From Nocardia puris (GTDB lineage: Bacteria > Actinomycetota > Actinomycetes > Mycobacteriales > Mycobacteriaceae), in contig NZ_QNRE01000001.1 of the NCBI RefSeq assembly GCF_003315035.1, positions 221,224 to 285,223 of the forward strand: 64,000 bases of DNA. Reading direction: 5' to 3'. A model generated the notes under the pieces. It saw only the letters and a program-made list of their open reading frames with translations. It was not told where the DNA came from and made no database searches. Positions 51,324 to 63,957 of this stretch are shown in pieces. A program made the translations under genes and the position numbers. The first letter of the stretch is position 1. Each line of letters begins with the position of its first letter.

Positions 51324-51979
51324 TCCGTGTGGTGCTGGTCGACGATCAGCCGCTGGTCCGGGAGGGGCTGCGCGCGTTGCTCCAGCGCGCCGAGGACATC
51401 GAGGTGGTCGGCGACGCGGGCGGTGGGGCGGCCGCCGTCGCGCTCGTCGGCCGCCTGCGACCCGATGTGGTGCTGATGGATATCCGGATGCCGGGCGGCG
51501 ACGGGATCGAGGCGACGAAACGCATTGTCGCGCACGAGGATCTGCGACACGTGCAGGTGGTGGTGCTCACCACCTTCGACACCGACGACAACGTCCTGGC
51601 GGCGATGCGCGCGGGCGCGGCGGGATTTCTGCTCAAGGACACCGATCCCGACGACCTGCGCGCCGCCGTGCGGATCGTCGCGGGCGGTGACGCGCTGCTC
51701 TCCCCCGCCGTGACCCGCCGGGTGATGCGCGCGGCCGCCACCGCACCGAACCCCCGCTCCGCGCACCTCCTCGACCGGCTGACCGGCCGCGAACGCGAAG
51801 TCCTCGCCGAAGTCGGCGCCGGGCACTCCAACGCCGAGATAGCGGCCACCCTGTCGATCAGCCCGGCCACCGCCCGCACCCACGTCGGCCGCCTGCTGAC
51901 GAAACTCGACGCCCGCGACCGCGCCCAACTCGTGCGCCTCGCCTACGAAACCGGATTGATCACTCCGGGCGGCCGATAA
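51320..51979 (+). CDS. NarL/LuxR-family response regulator
   Basis: A 219-residue response regulator. The receiver has DD (VVLVDDQPLVREGL), the phospho-acceptor Asp in VVLMDIRMPGGDG, and a late Lys in FLLKDTDPDD. The LuxR-type helix-turn-helix is at about 155-210: LTGREREVLAEVGAGHSNAE then IAATLSISPATARTHVGRLL. It overlaps the kinase gene by 4 bases. Targets are unknown. Confidence 0.94.
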   Translation: MIRVVLVDDQPLVREGLRALLQRAEDIEVVGDAGGGAAAVALVGRLRPDVVLMDIRMPGGDGIEATKRIVAHEDLRHVQVVVLTTFDTDDNVLAAMRAGAAGFLLKDTDPDDLRAAVRIVAGGDALLSPAVTRRVMRAAATAPNPRSAHLLDRLTGREREVLAEVGAGHSNAEIAATLSISPATARTHVGRLLTKLDARDRAQLVRLAYETGLITPGGR

Positions 51980-52051
51980 TCCGCCGAGTCGCTGATCACG
52001 CGGCCGACCGAGGAGGCAACACGCGTACTCCGGCACCTGGGAACCGAATCC

Positions 52052-52507
52052 CTACGCCGCGACCGGCTCCGACACCTTCTTCCCCGCGTTCCGCCCCGCG
52101 AGGTAGCGCCCCAGCGCGATACCCAGCAGCCCGCCGAGAAAGACCAGCAGGACGATGAACGAGGCGCCGGCGGTGAGTTCGAACAGCGGTCCGTTGTCGC
52201 CGAGGTCGAAGCGCGGGAGGAAGTCGAGGAGCCAGGCGGCGGCGCCGCTGCCGACGCCCGCGGCGACGGCGACCTGCAACCACAGGACGGTGAGGTCGGA
52301 GCCGCGTTCCGGGTCGGCGTGGGCCTCGCGGTCGCGGCGACCGTCCAGCACACCCCAGCTCACGATGGCGGCCAGGAGGACGAGCAGGCACAGCGCCCGC
52401 CACCACACGCCCTGCGTCGGCCAGTACACCATCGTGAAGCCGAGCAGGGTGCGCAGTGCGACGACCAGCGCACCGAGCAGCACGGCCCGCACTACCCAAG
52501 CGTTCAT
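52052..52507 (-). CDS. B-4DMT-type small membrane protein
   Basis: A 151-residue protein with four hydrophobic helices (about 5-22, 35-52, 73-92 and 110-132), matching the actinobacterial B-4DMT family, four-helix proteins named after drug/metabolite transporters. In M. tuberculosis the homologue (Rv2536) lies beside pepQ. The ATG at 52507 begins NAWVVRAVLLGALVVALRTL. No substrate is known. It converges with the response regulator gene. Confidence 0.75.
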   Translation of the reverse strand: MNAWVVRAVLLGALVVALRTLLGFTMVYWPTQGVWWRALCLLVLLAAIVSWGVLDGRRDREAHADPERGSDLTVLWLQVAVAAGVGSGAAAWLLDFLPRFDLGDNGPLFELTAGASFIVLLVFLGGLLGIALGRYLAGRNAGKKVSEPVAA

Positions 52508-52584
52508 GGCTCACACCTTAACCCGCTGGTCCGCGGAACAGAACTAGAACCGGTATCAGAAATTGGGCAGAGTTCCCGACGCAC

Positions 52585-53394
52585 TCACGCGTCCAGCGCG
52601 GCGGCCATCTCCGCCCGCGGCGCCGGACGGCCGGTGAACTGCTCGACCTGCCCGTACGCCTGGTTCAGCAGCATCTGCAGCCCGCTCACCACCGTGTGCC
52701 CGGCCCGCCCCACGGCTTCGGCGAGCGGGGTCGGCCACGGGTTGTAGATCGCGTCCAGCACGACGGGTGCGGCCGCGACCGCCTCCGCGACAAGAGCCGC
52801 CGCGTCGGACGGAATCGTGCTCACCACCGCATCCGCCCGCGCGCACACCTCGCGCACGGCGTCGGCGTCGAACCCCGACACCGTCGCCTCGAGGCCGAGT
52901 CGCTGCGCCAGTTCCAGCGCGCTGCGCGCCCGTCCGGCGTCGCGCGCGACCACCGTCACCGCGCTGGCCCCGAGCTCGGCGAAGGCCAACAGGGCGGGCC
53001 GGGCGGTACCGCCCGCACCGAGCACCACCGCCTCCTCGACGCGGTCCACTCCCCCGCCGCTCAGCGCGCCGAGCACGCCGTCCACGTCGGTGCAGTCGGC
53101 CCGCCACCCGGTCTCGGTGCGCACCAACGTGTTCGCCGAGCCCACCAGCACGGCGCGGTCGGTTCGCTCGTCCGCGTAGGCGAGCGCCGCCTCCTTGCCG
53201 GGCATGGTGACCGACAGGCCGACCCATTCGGGCCCCAAACCGTCGACCAGACCGGGCAATTCGTCGGCGGCGCATTCGATGCGCTCGTAGATCCAGTCCA
53301 GCCCGAGCGCGCGGTAGGCCGCCAGGTGCAGTTGCGGTGAGCGGGAGTGCGCGATGGGCTTGCCGAGCACCGCCGCCCTGCGGACCGCGCTCAC
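52585..53394 (-). CDS. aroE: shikimate dehydrogenase
   Basis: A 269-residue enzyme reducing 3-dehydroshikimate with NADPH. The N-terminus AVLGKPIAHSRSPQLHLAAY holds the substrate serines, SVTMPGKEAAL the catalytic Lys, and VVLGAGGTARPALLAF the dinucleotide loop; GLQMLLNQA is the conserved C-terminal Gln region. The GTG at 53394 is chosen; GTG 53406 would add four residues. It overlaps the mltG stop. Separated from aroCKB by 4 kb, it belongs to the mltG-ruvX-alaS unit. Confidence 0.94.
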   Translation of the reverse strand: MSAVRRAAVLGKPIAHSRSPQLHLAAYRALGLDWIYERIECAADELPGLVDGLGPEWVGLSVTMPGKEAALAYADERTDRAVLVGSANTLVRTETGWRADCTDVDGVLGALSGGGVDRVEEAVVLGAGGTARPALLAFAELGASAVTVVARDAGRARSALELAQRLGLEATVSGFDADAVREVCARADAVVSTIPSDAAALVAEAVAAAPVVLDAIYNPWPTPLAEAVGRAGHTVVSGLQMLLNQAYGQVEQFTGRPAPRAEMAAALDA

Positions 53395-53395
53395 C

Positions 53396-54913
53396 TCACC
53401 GCCCACTGTTGAGAATCCCGCTCTCCATGGCCTTTTCGATATTGCGCAGGTGCTGGGAGTAGGAGTCGGTGAACAGGGTGGTGCCCTTCATGTCGATCGT
53501 CACGAAGTACAACCAGTTGCCCGGTTCCGGATTCTCCATCGCCTTCAGCGCCGCGATCGACGGCGAGGCGATGGGGTTGGCGGGCAGGCCGGGCATGGCG
53601 TAGGTGTTCCACGGCGTGCGCTTGGCGCGGTCGGCGTCGGTGGTGGCGACCTCGGTGGTGTCGAGGGCGTAGTTGACCGTCGAATCGAACTGCAACGGCT
53701 GCTCCACCTCGAGGCGGTTCACGATCACCCGCGCCACCTTCGGCATGTCCTGCGGCAGCGCTTCACGTTCCACCAGGGAGGCCGCGATCAGCGTCTCGTA
53801 CGGGGTGAGCCCGTTATTGGCGCCGGAGGTCAGCAGACCGGTCTCCTCGTAGCGTGCGGCGCTCGTGGTGATCAGCTGCCGCAGGATCTCCTGCGCGCTG
53901 CCACTCGGATCGAAATCCAAGGTGCCCGCGGCGATCAGGCCATCGAGCTGGCGCACCCGGTCGGGGGCGGCGCGCACCTCCTCCTGCGCCCAGGACGGCA
54001 CGCCCAGCGCCGCCAGGTCGGTGCCCGCGCCCGCCGCGGAGAGTTCCTCGTAGGTGACGCACTTCTTCGCGCCCTCGGCGCCGACGCAACTGGCGGCGGC
54101 GATCTTCGTGTAGATGCCCTCCGTGGGCGCGCCGGTGTTCACGTCGTGCTGGTCGTGGAGTTGACGCCCCTCGGAGATGACGACGTTGCCGACCCGCGAA
54201 CCGGGTGTCAGCAGCGCGGCGACCGCGTCCTCGGCCGGGCTCTGGCTGGGAATCTGATAGAAGCCGGGCTGCACCGCGTTCATGCCCGAATTGCGCACCG
54301 CCGCCTCGTAGAACGCGCCGGTGCTGGCCACCACGTCCTTGTCGCGCATCTCCTGCGCGATCTGGGTGGCGGTGTCACCGGGGTGCACCTGCACCACGAC
54401 CGGAGGCCCGGCCGGGCCCGCGTAGTCGGCGGGCGGCTCGAACTGCGTGGTGAGCTTCTTGACCGCGAAGGCCACGGCGGCGACCAGCACGATCGCCAGC
54501 ACGCCGCCGACGATCAGCATGGTGCGCCGCTTGCGCTTGCGTTCGGCGGCCTTGCGCGAGGCGACCCGCGACCGCTTGCCCTTGCCGCGCGGCGGGCGCT
54601 GCCCCCCACCGCGCCCCTTCGCGGCCGCTTTGGCCTGACCGCGGGCGGGCCGCTGCGCGCGCGGCGGCGACGCGGGCTCGGACGGCTCCTCGTCGTAGTC
54701 GTCGGCGGCGGCGTACATCGGCGGGCCGTCGTAGAGCGGCTCGTCGTCGGTGTAGCGCGGGATGACGGTGGTGTCGTCGTCGTAGTCGTCCCACTCGTCG
54801 TCCTGGCCCGGCGCGCGGCCATCCCTGCCCCACGCGCTGTCGTCGCGGCGGTAGCGCCGATCGGCCTCCCGCTGTCGGTAACGTTCCTCGGCCCGCGCCC
54901 ATCGGTCGGTCAT
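53396..54913 (-). CDS. mltG: endolytic murein transglycosylase MltG
   Basis: A 505-residue YceG/MltG that cleaves nascent peptidoglycan and may set glycan chain length. Residues 1-130 are a charged cytoplasmic tail (Asp/Tyr-rich then basic) before one transmembrane helix ([19 protein letters not shown], about 133-151). The extracellular part has a LysM-like section ([16 protein letters not shown]) and the catalytic Glu in [14 protein letters not shown]. Its ATG overlaps the ruvX stop (ATGA). The order alaS-ruvX-mltG-aroE is the mycobacterial one. Confidence 0.93.
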   Translation of the reverse strand: MTDRWARAEERYRQREADRRYRRDDSAWGRDGRAPGQDDEWDDYDDDTTVIPRYTDDEPLYDGPPMYAAADDYDEEPSEPASPPRAQRPARGQAKAAAKGRGGGQRPPRGKGKRSRVASRKAAERKRKRRTMLIVGGVLAIVLVAAVAFAVKKLTTQFEPPADYAGPAGPPVVVQVHPGDTATQIAQEMRDKDVVASTGAFYEAAVRNSGMNAVQPGFYQIPSQSPAEDAVAALLTPGSRVGNVVISEGRQLHDQHDVNTGAPTEGIYTKIAAASCVGAEGAKKCVTYEELSAAGAGTDLAALGVPSWAQEEVRAAPDRVRQLDGLIAAGTLDFDPSGSAQEILRQLITTSAARYEETGLLTSGANNGLTPYETLIAASLVEREALPQDMPKVARVIVNRLEVEQPLQFDSTVNYALDTTEVATTDADRAKRTPWNTYAMPGLPANPIASPSIAALKAMENPEPGNWLYFVTIDMKGTTLFTDSYSQHLRNIEKAMESGILNSGR

Positions 54914-55466
54914 GCATCGCCCCCGGACGACGCGTCGCGCGCCGCTTCCGCTGACTTCAACACAGCACTCCGTTCGTCCAACCATCCTTGCAGGATCGAC
55001 ACGGCCGCCGCCTGATCGATCACCTGCCGCCGGCCACGCGCGCGAACTCCGCTGTCCCGCAATGCACGTGCAGCAGACACCGTAGTCAAACGTTCGTCGG
55101 AAAGGCGGATCGGCACCGGGGCGATTTGCGCTTGCAAACGTTCAGCGAACGCGATGGCGGCCTCGGCAGAACTGCCCTTTTCCCCGCGTAACGTGCGTGG
55201 CAGGCCGACGACGACCTCCACGGCTTCGTACTCCCGCACAATCTCGGCAATTCTGGCGATGTCGGTGGCGGGGCCCTTTCGGGCCGCGCGCGCCACCGTT
55301 TCGACCGGCGTGGCGAGGATGCCGTCGGGGTCGCTGGTGGCGACGCCGATGCGGACGCTACCGACGTCGATGCCCAGGCGCCTGCCCCGTCCGGGGTCGG
55401 CCGCCGGATCGGGACGGTCCGCGGTGTGCGGCCGTCCCGTCACGGGCGAACTCTCCGAGTCGCGCA

Positions 55467-55470
<4 letters not shown>
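54910..55470 (-). CDS. ruvX: RuvX/YqgF RNase H-fold nuclease
   Basis: A 186-residue putative Holliday-junction resolvase. Motifs are [16 protein letters not shown] (first Asp), [14 protein letters not shown] (second acidic region) and [14 protein letters not shown] (late Asp). YqgF relatives in E. coli act in 16S rRNA processing, so either role is possible. The start GTG at 55470 is followed at once by ATG; it overlaps the alaS stop. The first 30 residues are a Pro/Asp-rich extension. Confidence 0.93.
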
Positions 55471-58133
<2,663 letters not shown>

Positions 58134-58189
58134 AGGTATCCAGCCTACCGGTGCGGCGCACCCGGTTTTTCATCGCCCGCCCCGACGCG

Positions 58190-59536
58190 TCACTTCCCGC
58201 GCACGATGCGCCGCAGCCGGTCCACGCGTGGCCCGACCTCGCGTTCGTAGCCGTGGTCGGTGGGCCGGTAGTAATCCGCGCCGACCAGTTCGTCGGGCGG
58301 GTACTGCTGGGCCAGCACGCCGTCGGGATCGTCGTGCGGGTACTTGTAGCCCTGCGCGTTGCCGAGTTTCGCCGCGCCGGCGTAGTGACCGTCGCGCAGG
58401 TGCGCGGGCACCGCGCCCGCCTTGCCCGCCGAGATGTCGGCCATGGCCGCGCCGAGCGCGGCCGGGACCGCGCCCGATTTGGGGGCGGTGGCCAGGTGGA
58501 TGGTGGCGTGAGTGAGGGTGAGCTGCGCCTCCGGCATGCCGATGAGCTGCACGGTGTGGGCGGCCGCGACGGCGGTCTGCAACGCCATCGGATCGGCCAA
58601 GCCGATGTCCTCGCTGGCCGAGATGACGAGCCTGCGGGCGATGAATCGCGGATCCTCCCCCGCGCTCAGCATGCGGGCCAGGTAGTGCAGGGCGGCGTCG
58701 ACATCGGAGCCGCGGATCGACTTGATGAACGCGCTCACCACGTCGTAGTGCTGGTCGCCCGCGCGGTCGTAGCGCACGGCGGCGCGGTCCACGCTCGCCT
58801 CGACCAGCGCGAGGTCGACGGTGCCGTCCAGGGAGGACTCGGCCGAGGCCTCCAGCGCGGTGAGGGCGCGGCGCGCGTCGCCGCCCGCGATGCGGACGAG
58901 GTGCGCCATCGCCTCCTCCGTGACGGTGCAGGCGCCGTCGTAACCGCGCGGGTCGGTGAGCGCGCGGCCGAGCACCTCGCGGATGTCGTCGTCGGTCAGC
59001 GATTGCAGTTGCAGCACCAGCGAGCGCGACAGCAGCGGCGAGACCACCGAGAACGACGGGTTCTCCGTGGTGGCGCCGACGAGCAGCACGATGCGGTTCT
59101 CCACGGCGGCCAGCAGCGCGTCCTGCTGGGTCTTGGAGAAGCGGTGCACCTCGTCGATGAACAGGACCGTGCGTTCACCGTGCGTGAGGCGCCTGCGGGC
59201 CAGGTCGATGACCGCGCGCACCTCTTTGACGCCCGCCGAGAGCGCCGAGAGCGCCTCGAAGCGGCGGCCGGTGGCGCGCGAGATGAGCGAGGCGAGGGTG
59301 GTCTTGCCGGTGCCGGGCGGCCCGTACAGCAGCACCGAGGCGGCGCCCGAGCCCTCGATCAGCCGTCGCAGCGGGGAACCGGGCCCGAGCAGGTGGCGCT
59401 GGCCGACGACCTCGTCCAGCGAGGCGGGACGCATGCGCACGGCAAGCGGCGCGGCGTCGCCGGGGCCGCGGAAATCGACGCTCGCGCTCGACGGTTCCGG
59501 GTCGGCCCCGGCGACCTCGAACAGTCCGTCGGTCAT
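58190..59536 (-). CDS. rarA: replication-associated recombination protein A (MgsA/WRNIP1-type AAA+)
   Basis: A 448-residue clamp-loader-like AAA+ ATPase acting at stalled forks. Walker A is [17 protein letters not shown], Walker [17 protein letters not shown], sensor 1 [15 protein letters not shown]. The C-terminal MgsA domain includes [20 protein letters not shown] and [23 protein letters not shown] at 59536. It lies 56 bases upstream of alaS on the same strand, so the two may share transcripts. Confidence 0.95.
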   Translation of the reverse strand: MTDGLFEVAGADPEPSSASVDFRGPGDAAPLAVRMRPASLDEVVGQRHLLGPGSPLRRLIEGSGAASVLLYGPPGTGKTTLASLISRATGRRFEALSALSAGVKEVRAVIDLARRRLTHGERTVLFIDEVHRFSKTQQDALLAAVENRIVLLVGATTENPSFSVVSPLLSRSLVLQLQSLTDDDIREVLGRALTDPRGYDGACTVTEEAMAHLVRIAGGDARRALTALEASAESSLDGTVDLALVEASVDRAAVRYDRAGDQHYDVVSAFIKSIRGSDVDAALHYLARMLSAGEDPRFIARRLVISASEDIGLADPMALQTAVAAAHTVQLIGMPEAQLTLTHATIHLATAPKSGAVPAALGAAMADISAGKAGAVPAHLRDGHYAGAAKLGNAQGYKYPHDDPDGVLAQQYPPDELVGADYYRPTDHGYEREVGPRVDRLRRIVRGK

Positions 59537-59710
59537 CGGCGGGCCTCGCCGCGCCGCACCGAACCCTCGCCCGGAGGGGTGCGCTCACCACAGGGATTCA
59601 TCGTTTCCGACCGTACCGCGCCCGTCCGACAAGCCCGCGCGGGTCACGGATCGGGTACGAGTGCCGCGTCGATTTGCCAGCCCCGCGCGGTGGTGCTGAG
59701 ATCATCTCCC

Positions 59711-61375
59711 GTGGCTGCAAACGAGGTCGTTTCAGATGCCGTCCGCGCCGAATCGATCGGCAGGCGCGCCCTGTTGAAGGGCGGCGCCGCGGCGGCGACG
59801 GCGACCGCGCTGCTCACGGCGGGCGCGCCCGCGCGGGCCTCGGGTCCGGTGTTCCGGCACGGGGTGGCCTCGGGTGATCCGCTGCCGACCGGCATCGTGC
59901 TCTGGACGCGCGTGACCGTATCCGACGAGGCCGCACCCGGCTCCGGGCTCGGCGCACCCGCGGCGGTCCACTGGGAGATCGCGGCCGACGCGGAGTTCGA
60001 GGATGTCGCGGCGTCGGGCACGGTGACCACGTCGGCCGACTCGGATCACACCGTCAAGATCGACGTCACCGGGTTGCATCCCGGCCGCGAGTACCGGTAT
60101 CGGTTCACCGCGTTCGGCCAGGATTCGCCGGTCGGGCGCACCCGCACCGCGCCCGCGCCCGGCGACTCCCCCGACCGCCTGCGCTTCGGCGTGGTGTCCT
60201 GCTCCAACTGGGAGGCCGGGTATTTCGGTGCCTACCGGCATCTCGCGGCGCGCGGGGATCTGGACGCGGTCATCCACCTGGGCGACTACATCTACGAGTA
60301 CGGGCGCGGCGAGTACGGCGGGCGCACCGGCACCGTCCGGCCGCACGATCCGCCGCACGAGATCGTCAGCCTGGCCGACTACCGCATCCGGCACGCCCAG
60401 TACAAGACCGATCCCGATCTGGCGGCCCTGCACGCGCTGGTGCCGTTCATCTGCACCTGGGACGATCACGAATCCGCCGACAACTCCTGGTCGGGTGGGT
60501 CGAAGTACCACGACCCGGCGGCGCGAGGCAGCTGGGCGGATCGCCGCGCCGCCTCGGCCCGCGCCTACCTGGAGTGGATGCCGGTGCGCGCGGCGGGTTC
60601 GGGCGCCGACGTGCGGATCTACCGGCGGCTGCGGTTCGGCACGCTCGCGGAACTGTCCATGCTGGATCTGCGCAGCTACCGCGACGAGGAGGTCGCGCCG
60701 GGCGCGCACTGGCGCGAGATCGACGATCCGGACCGCACGCTGACAGGCAAGGCGCAGATGGAGTGGCTGACCGCCGGCCTGGAGTCCGCGCCGGTGCGAT
60801 GGAAGCTGGTGGGCAATTCGGTGATGATCGCGCCGCTGGTGTTCCCGCCGCTCGAGCCGGCGACCACCGCCGCGCTCACCGGGGTGCTCGGCGTACCGCA
60901 GGCGGGCGCGCCCGCCAACGCCGACCAGTGGGACGGGTACACCGCCGACCGGCAGCGCCTGTTCCGCGCGATCACCGACGGGCAGGTCGGCGACGTGGTG
61001 TTCCTGACCGGCGACATCCACTCCTCATGGGCGGCGGACCTGCCGGTCAACCCCGCGAACTACCCGGGCGGACCCACCGTGGGCGCGGAGTTCGTGGTCC
61101 CCTCGATCACCTCGGCCAGCATCGGCGAACTTCTGAAGGCCCCGCCCCGCACGGCCGCGGTGCCCGTCGAGGAGTCCATCAAGGCGTTCAACCACCACTT
61201 GCGCTACGTGGAGGTGGAGTCCCACGGCTACGGCGTGCTCGAGGTGACCGAGGCCGAGACCCGCATGGACTGGTTCTACGTGCTCGACGTGGAGGACCCG
61301 AACACCGGTGTGCGCCACGGTGCGGCGTTCGCGGTGCGCAGCGGCGGACGCCTGGAACCCCGCCCACCCGCCTGA
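59711..61375 (+). CDS. PhoD-type alkaline phosphatase/phosphodiesterase, Tat-exported
   Basis: A 554-residue secreted metallophosphoesterase. The N-terminus has a twin-arginine signal, SIGRRALLKGGAAAATATAL, ending ARASG. A PhoD N-terminal (fibronectin-like) domain spans about 45-140 and the catalytic domain follows: GVVSCSNWEAGYFGAY, IHLGDYIYEYG, CTWDDHESADNSW and FLTGDIHSSWAAD, supplying the metal Asp/His/Asn ligands. The GTG at 59711 gives a normal signal length; GTG 59690 is possible. It is probably induced by phosphate limitation, though no Pho box was identified. Confidence 0.92.
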   Translation: MAANEVVSDAVRAESIGRRALLKGGAAAATATALLTAGAPARASGPVFRHGVASGDPLPTGIVLWTRVTVSDEAAPGSGLGAPAAVHWEIAADAEFEDVAASGTVTTSADSDHTVKIDVTGLHPGREYRYRFTAFGQDSPVGRTRTAPAPGDSPDRLRFGVVSCSNWEAGYFGAYRHLAARGDLDAVIHLGDYIYEYGRGEYGGRTGTVRPHDPPHEIVSLADYRIRHAQYKTDPDLAALHALVPFICTWDDHESADNSWSGGSKYHDPAARGSWADRRAASARAYLEWMPVRAAGSGADVRIYRRLRFGTLAELSMLDLRSYRDEEVAPGAHWREIDDPDRTLTGKAQMEWLTAGLESAPVRWKLVGNSVMIAPLVFPPLEPATTAALTGVLGVPQAGAPANADQWDGYTADRQRLFRAITDGQVGDVVFLTGDIHSSWAADLPVNPANYPGGPTVGAEFVVPSITSASIGELLKAPPRTAAVPVEESIKAFNHHLRYVEVESHGYGVLEVTEAETRMDWFYVLDVEDPNTGVRHGAAFAVRSGGRLEPRPPA

Positions 61376-61521
61376 TCCGGGGCTCGACGATCGCGTCGGC
61401 GGACCGTGCGGGCGCGGCTTCTAGGTCCGCGATGGCGAGCGTGGATGCGCGGACGCATCTCACGCGCCCGGGTCTCGTCCTCCAGTTCGGCGCGGTATCG
61501 ACCCACACCGACTGCCTGCTC

Positions 61522-61552
61522 GCCCGCCGTCGCCGGCCCGGCGACGGCGGGC
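61522..61552. terminator. 13-bp perfect hairpin between convergent genes
   Basis: GCCCGCCGTCGCC, loop GGCCC, then its exact complement. It lies between the convergent phoD-like and kinase-like genes and could terminate both. No U-tract is present. Confidence 0.75.
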
Positions 61553-61561
61553 ACGGCGCGA

Positions 61562-62731
61562 CTACTCCGCCCAGCGCTCCTCGAGCAGCGCCGACACCTG
61601 TTCGGCGAAATCGCCGATGGCGTCGTCGCCGGTGCAGCGGGCGTCCTCGCCGAGGGCGGCCCAGCGGTTGATGAGGGCGGCCGAGCGCGGGACCGAGAGG
61701 CCGTGTTCGCGGGCGGCGGCGATGCGGGCGTGGTCGGCGGGCAGGAACCAGTAGGTCGACAGCCAGACCCAGATGAGCCGCGCCTCGAGGATGCGTTCGG
61801 CGAGCACGTCGTCGTCGGCCAGCGCCGGGAACACCCCGACCACCTCGGAGCGCCACGCCTCCACCATCTGCTTGGCGCGCTCGCGCGAGAGCTCCATATC
61901 GCACAGGCAGCCCGGGAACGAGACCAGCGCGTAGGCGATGTCGAGGGTGGCGTCGCGGAAACCGCCCCACTCGTAGTCGAGGAAGCGGGCGCCCTCCTCG
62001 TTGAGGATGACATTGTCGGGGCACAGATCCGACGGGCTGAAGGCGCGGAAGCGGCCCGAGGCGAACAGCCGGTTGCCGCGCACGATGCGCTCGGCGATCT
62101 CACCGGGCACCTCGATGCCCAGCTCGCGCCGCAACAGGCCCGGCACCTCGGCGATGGCGGTCTCGGCCTGCTGGGCGATGCCGTCGACCCGGTGCACCAC
62201 CTCCACCCGGCGCAGCAGGGCGACGAAATCGGCCTCGCGACCCACGGTGGCGGCGTGCATGCGGCCCATCGCCTGCGCGAACGCCATCAGCGCGTGGCGG
62301 GTGGCGGGTTCCGCGCCGGAGCTCAGCACGTCGGTCATCCGGGTGTTCTCGCCGAGGTCGGAGAGGATCAGCAGGCGCTCGGGCAGGCTGTAGGCGATGA
62401 GGTACGCACCGGGCCGCTGCTCGCGGCTGAGCGCGGTGGTGAACTGGTAGGAGACCGCCTCGCGCAGGAACGCCGAGTCGATGCTGGCGACGCCCGGCGC
62501 CGGGCCGGCCTCGCGGCGGTCCTTGTCGGCCCCGCGGACCTGCTTCACGATCAGGGTGCGCGGTAGCGAGAAGGCGTTCTCCGCGACACGGACACGCAGG
62601 ACTGTCGTCCTACCACTACCGCTGAGTTCCATCGGATCGCTCAGCTTCACCGGAGCACCCATTCGCTTTGTGAGCAACTGTTGTGCTGCGGACACGACTT
62701 CGGCGGCGCGTTCGGCCAATAGTGCGGTCAT
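61562..62731 (-). CDS. aminoglycoside-phosphotransferase-fold kinase-like protein
   Basis: A 389-residue protein with the APH/choline-kinase fold. The ATP-anchoring Lys is in RTLIVKQVRG; the Brenner-like catalytic loop is degenerate: FSPSDLCPDNVILNEEGARF, where the usual HGDLxxxN reads PSDLCPDN (Asp and Asn retained, His replaced by Pro). FLDYEWGGFRDATLDIAYAL is the DxD/E metal motif region. ATG at 62731. Substrate unknown. It diverges from the proline-rich membrane gene, an arrangement also seen next to mycobacterial Rv2560. Confidence 0.78.
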   Translation of the reverse strand: MTALLAERAAEVVSAAQQLLTKRMGAPVKLSDPMELSGSGRTTVLRVRVAENAFSLPRTLIVKQVRGADKDRREAGPAPGVASIDSAFLREAVSYQFTTALSREQRPGAYLIAYSLPERLLILSDLGENTRMTDVLSSGAEPATRHALMAFAQAMGRMHAATVGREADFVALLRRVEVVHRVDGIAQQAETAIAEVPGLLRRELGIEVPGEIAERIVRGNRLFASGRFRAFSPSDLCPDNVILNEEGARFLDYEWGGFRDATLDIAYALVSFPGCLCDMELSRERAKQMVEAWRSEVVGVFPALADDDVLAERILEARLIWVWLSTYWFLPADHARIAAAREHGLSVPRSAALINRWAALGEDARCTGDDAIGDFAEQVSALLEERWAE

Positions 62732-62925
62732 CGCCTCTCAAGCTACTCGCATCTGGTCACTTCTAGCGAGCGGTTGCACAACCTTTCCGCTTCGCTCGGC
62801 GTGTCTCGTCCCGTGGTGGCGGACGGCGCCCGGCTCGCTTGACACCATTGCACCCGTCCGGTTTTCTCATCGTGAACTGCTGTGCGCCACTTCGCAAACC
62901 AGTCGCGTCGAAAGGTCTTCACACT

Positions 62926-63957
62926 GTGACCGACACACCGTCTCCCACGCCGAAAGACCCCTCCGGCGGCGCACCGCAGCAGGGCGGTGGGGAGCCATTT
63001 GCAGCCCCGCCCGGGCAGCACCAGTACCCGGGGCCCGGCGGGCAGCAATCGCCCCAGCAACAGCCCCCCGCGTCGGGTCCGCAGAGCGGTGATCCGTACC
63101 CGGCGCCCGCCCCTTACCCCGGCCCCGAGCCGCAGCCCGGCGGCCACGGCAGGCACGAGATGCCCGGCGGCGCGGGGTACCCGCAATTCGAGGGTCCCGG
63201 TGCGGCGCAGTACGGCAACGAGCCCGTCGAGCCACCGCCGCCGCTCGGACAGCAGCAGCCGGTGTACGGACCGCCCGGTACGGGTCCCGGTGCGCCACAG
63301 GGCCAGCCGGTGTACGGCTACCAGGCGGCGGCCGTGCCCGACCATCTCGACGTGGGCAACGCGATCAGCTGGGGACTGGAAAAGTTCCGTACGAATGTTG
63401 GTTCGTGGCTAGGAGTTACGGCGACAGGCGTCGTGATCTACCTGGTCTTCTTGGCGATCGTGCAGATCTTCGAACCGAATTCGCTGCTGCCGCTGCTGTT
63501 GCTGTTCCTGCTGGTGATGACCGGGGTGTGGTTGCTGCAAGCGGCCATGGTGCGCGGCGCGCTGTACCAAACCGACGGTGTGCGACCGCATTTCGGCTCG
63601 TTCTTCCGTATCCCCAACGCGGGCAACGTGCTGCTGACGGCGCTGCTGGCCGCGTTCGGCACCTGGCTCGGGCTGGCCCTGTGCGTGCTGCCGGGTCTCG
63701 CGGTCGGCGTGCTGTGCATGTTCGCGCTGCACTTCGTCGTCGATCAGGACATGGGCCCGATCGACGCGATCCGCTCCAGCGCGACGCTGGTGATCAACAA
63801 TGTCGTGCCCACCCTGCTGCTCGCACTCTCGGTCGCGATCCTGACCTTCTTCGGCCTGCTGCTCTGCGGGATCGGCTTGCTGGTGGCGGGCCCGGTGTCC
63901 GTGCTGGCCGTCTCCTACGGCTACCGCGTCCTGACGGGCCGCCCGGTCGCCCCCTGA
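62926..63957 (+). CDS. Pro/Gly/Gln-rich N-terminal, multipass membrane protein (Rv2560-like)
   Basis: A 343-residue protein. Residues 1-140 are a Pro/Gly/Gln/Tyr-rich disordered cytoplasmic segment (AGYPQFEGPGAAQYGNEP and similar), followed by four to five membrane helices (about 165-185, 190-215, 235-260 and 295-330). It resembles M. tuberculosis Rv2560, a proline- and glycine-rich transmembrane protein of unknown role. The GTG at 62926 has AAAGG 10 bases upstream. The stop is at 63957; the last 43 bases of the window hold nothing recognisable. Confidence 0.85.
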   Translation: MTDTPSPTPKDPSGGAPQQGGGEPFAAPPGQHQYPGPGGQQSPQQQPPASGPQSGDPYPAPAPYPGPEPQPGGHGRHEMPGGAGYPQFEGPGAAQYGNEPVEPPPPLGQQQPVYGPPGTGPGAPQGQPVYGYQAAAVPDHLDVGNAISWGLEKFRTNVGSWLGVTATGVVIYLVFLAIVQIFEPNSLLPLLLLFLLVMTGVWLLQAAMVRGALYQTDGVRPHFGSFFRIPNAGNVLLTALLAAFGTWLGLALCVLPGLAVGVLCMFALHFVVDQDMGPIDAIRSSATLVINNVVPTLLLALSVAILTFFGLLLCGIGLLVAGPVSVLAVSYGYRVLTGRPVAP

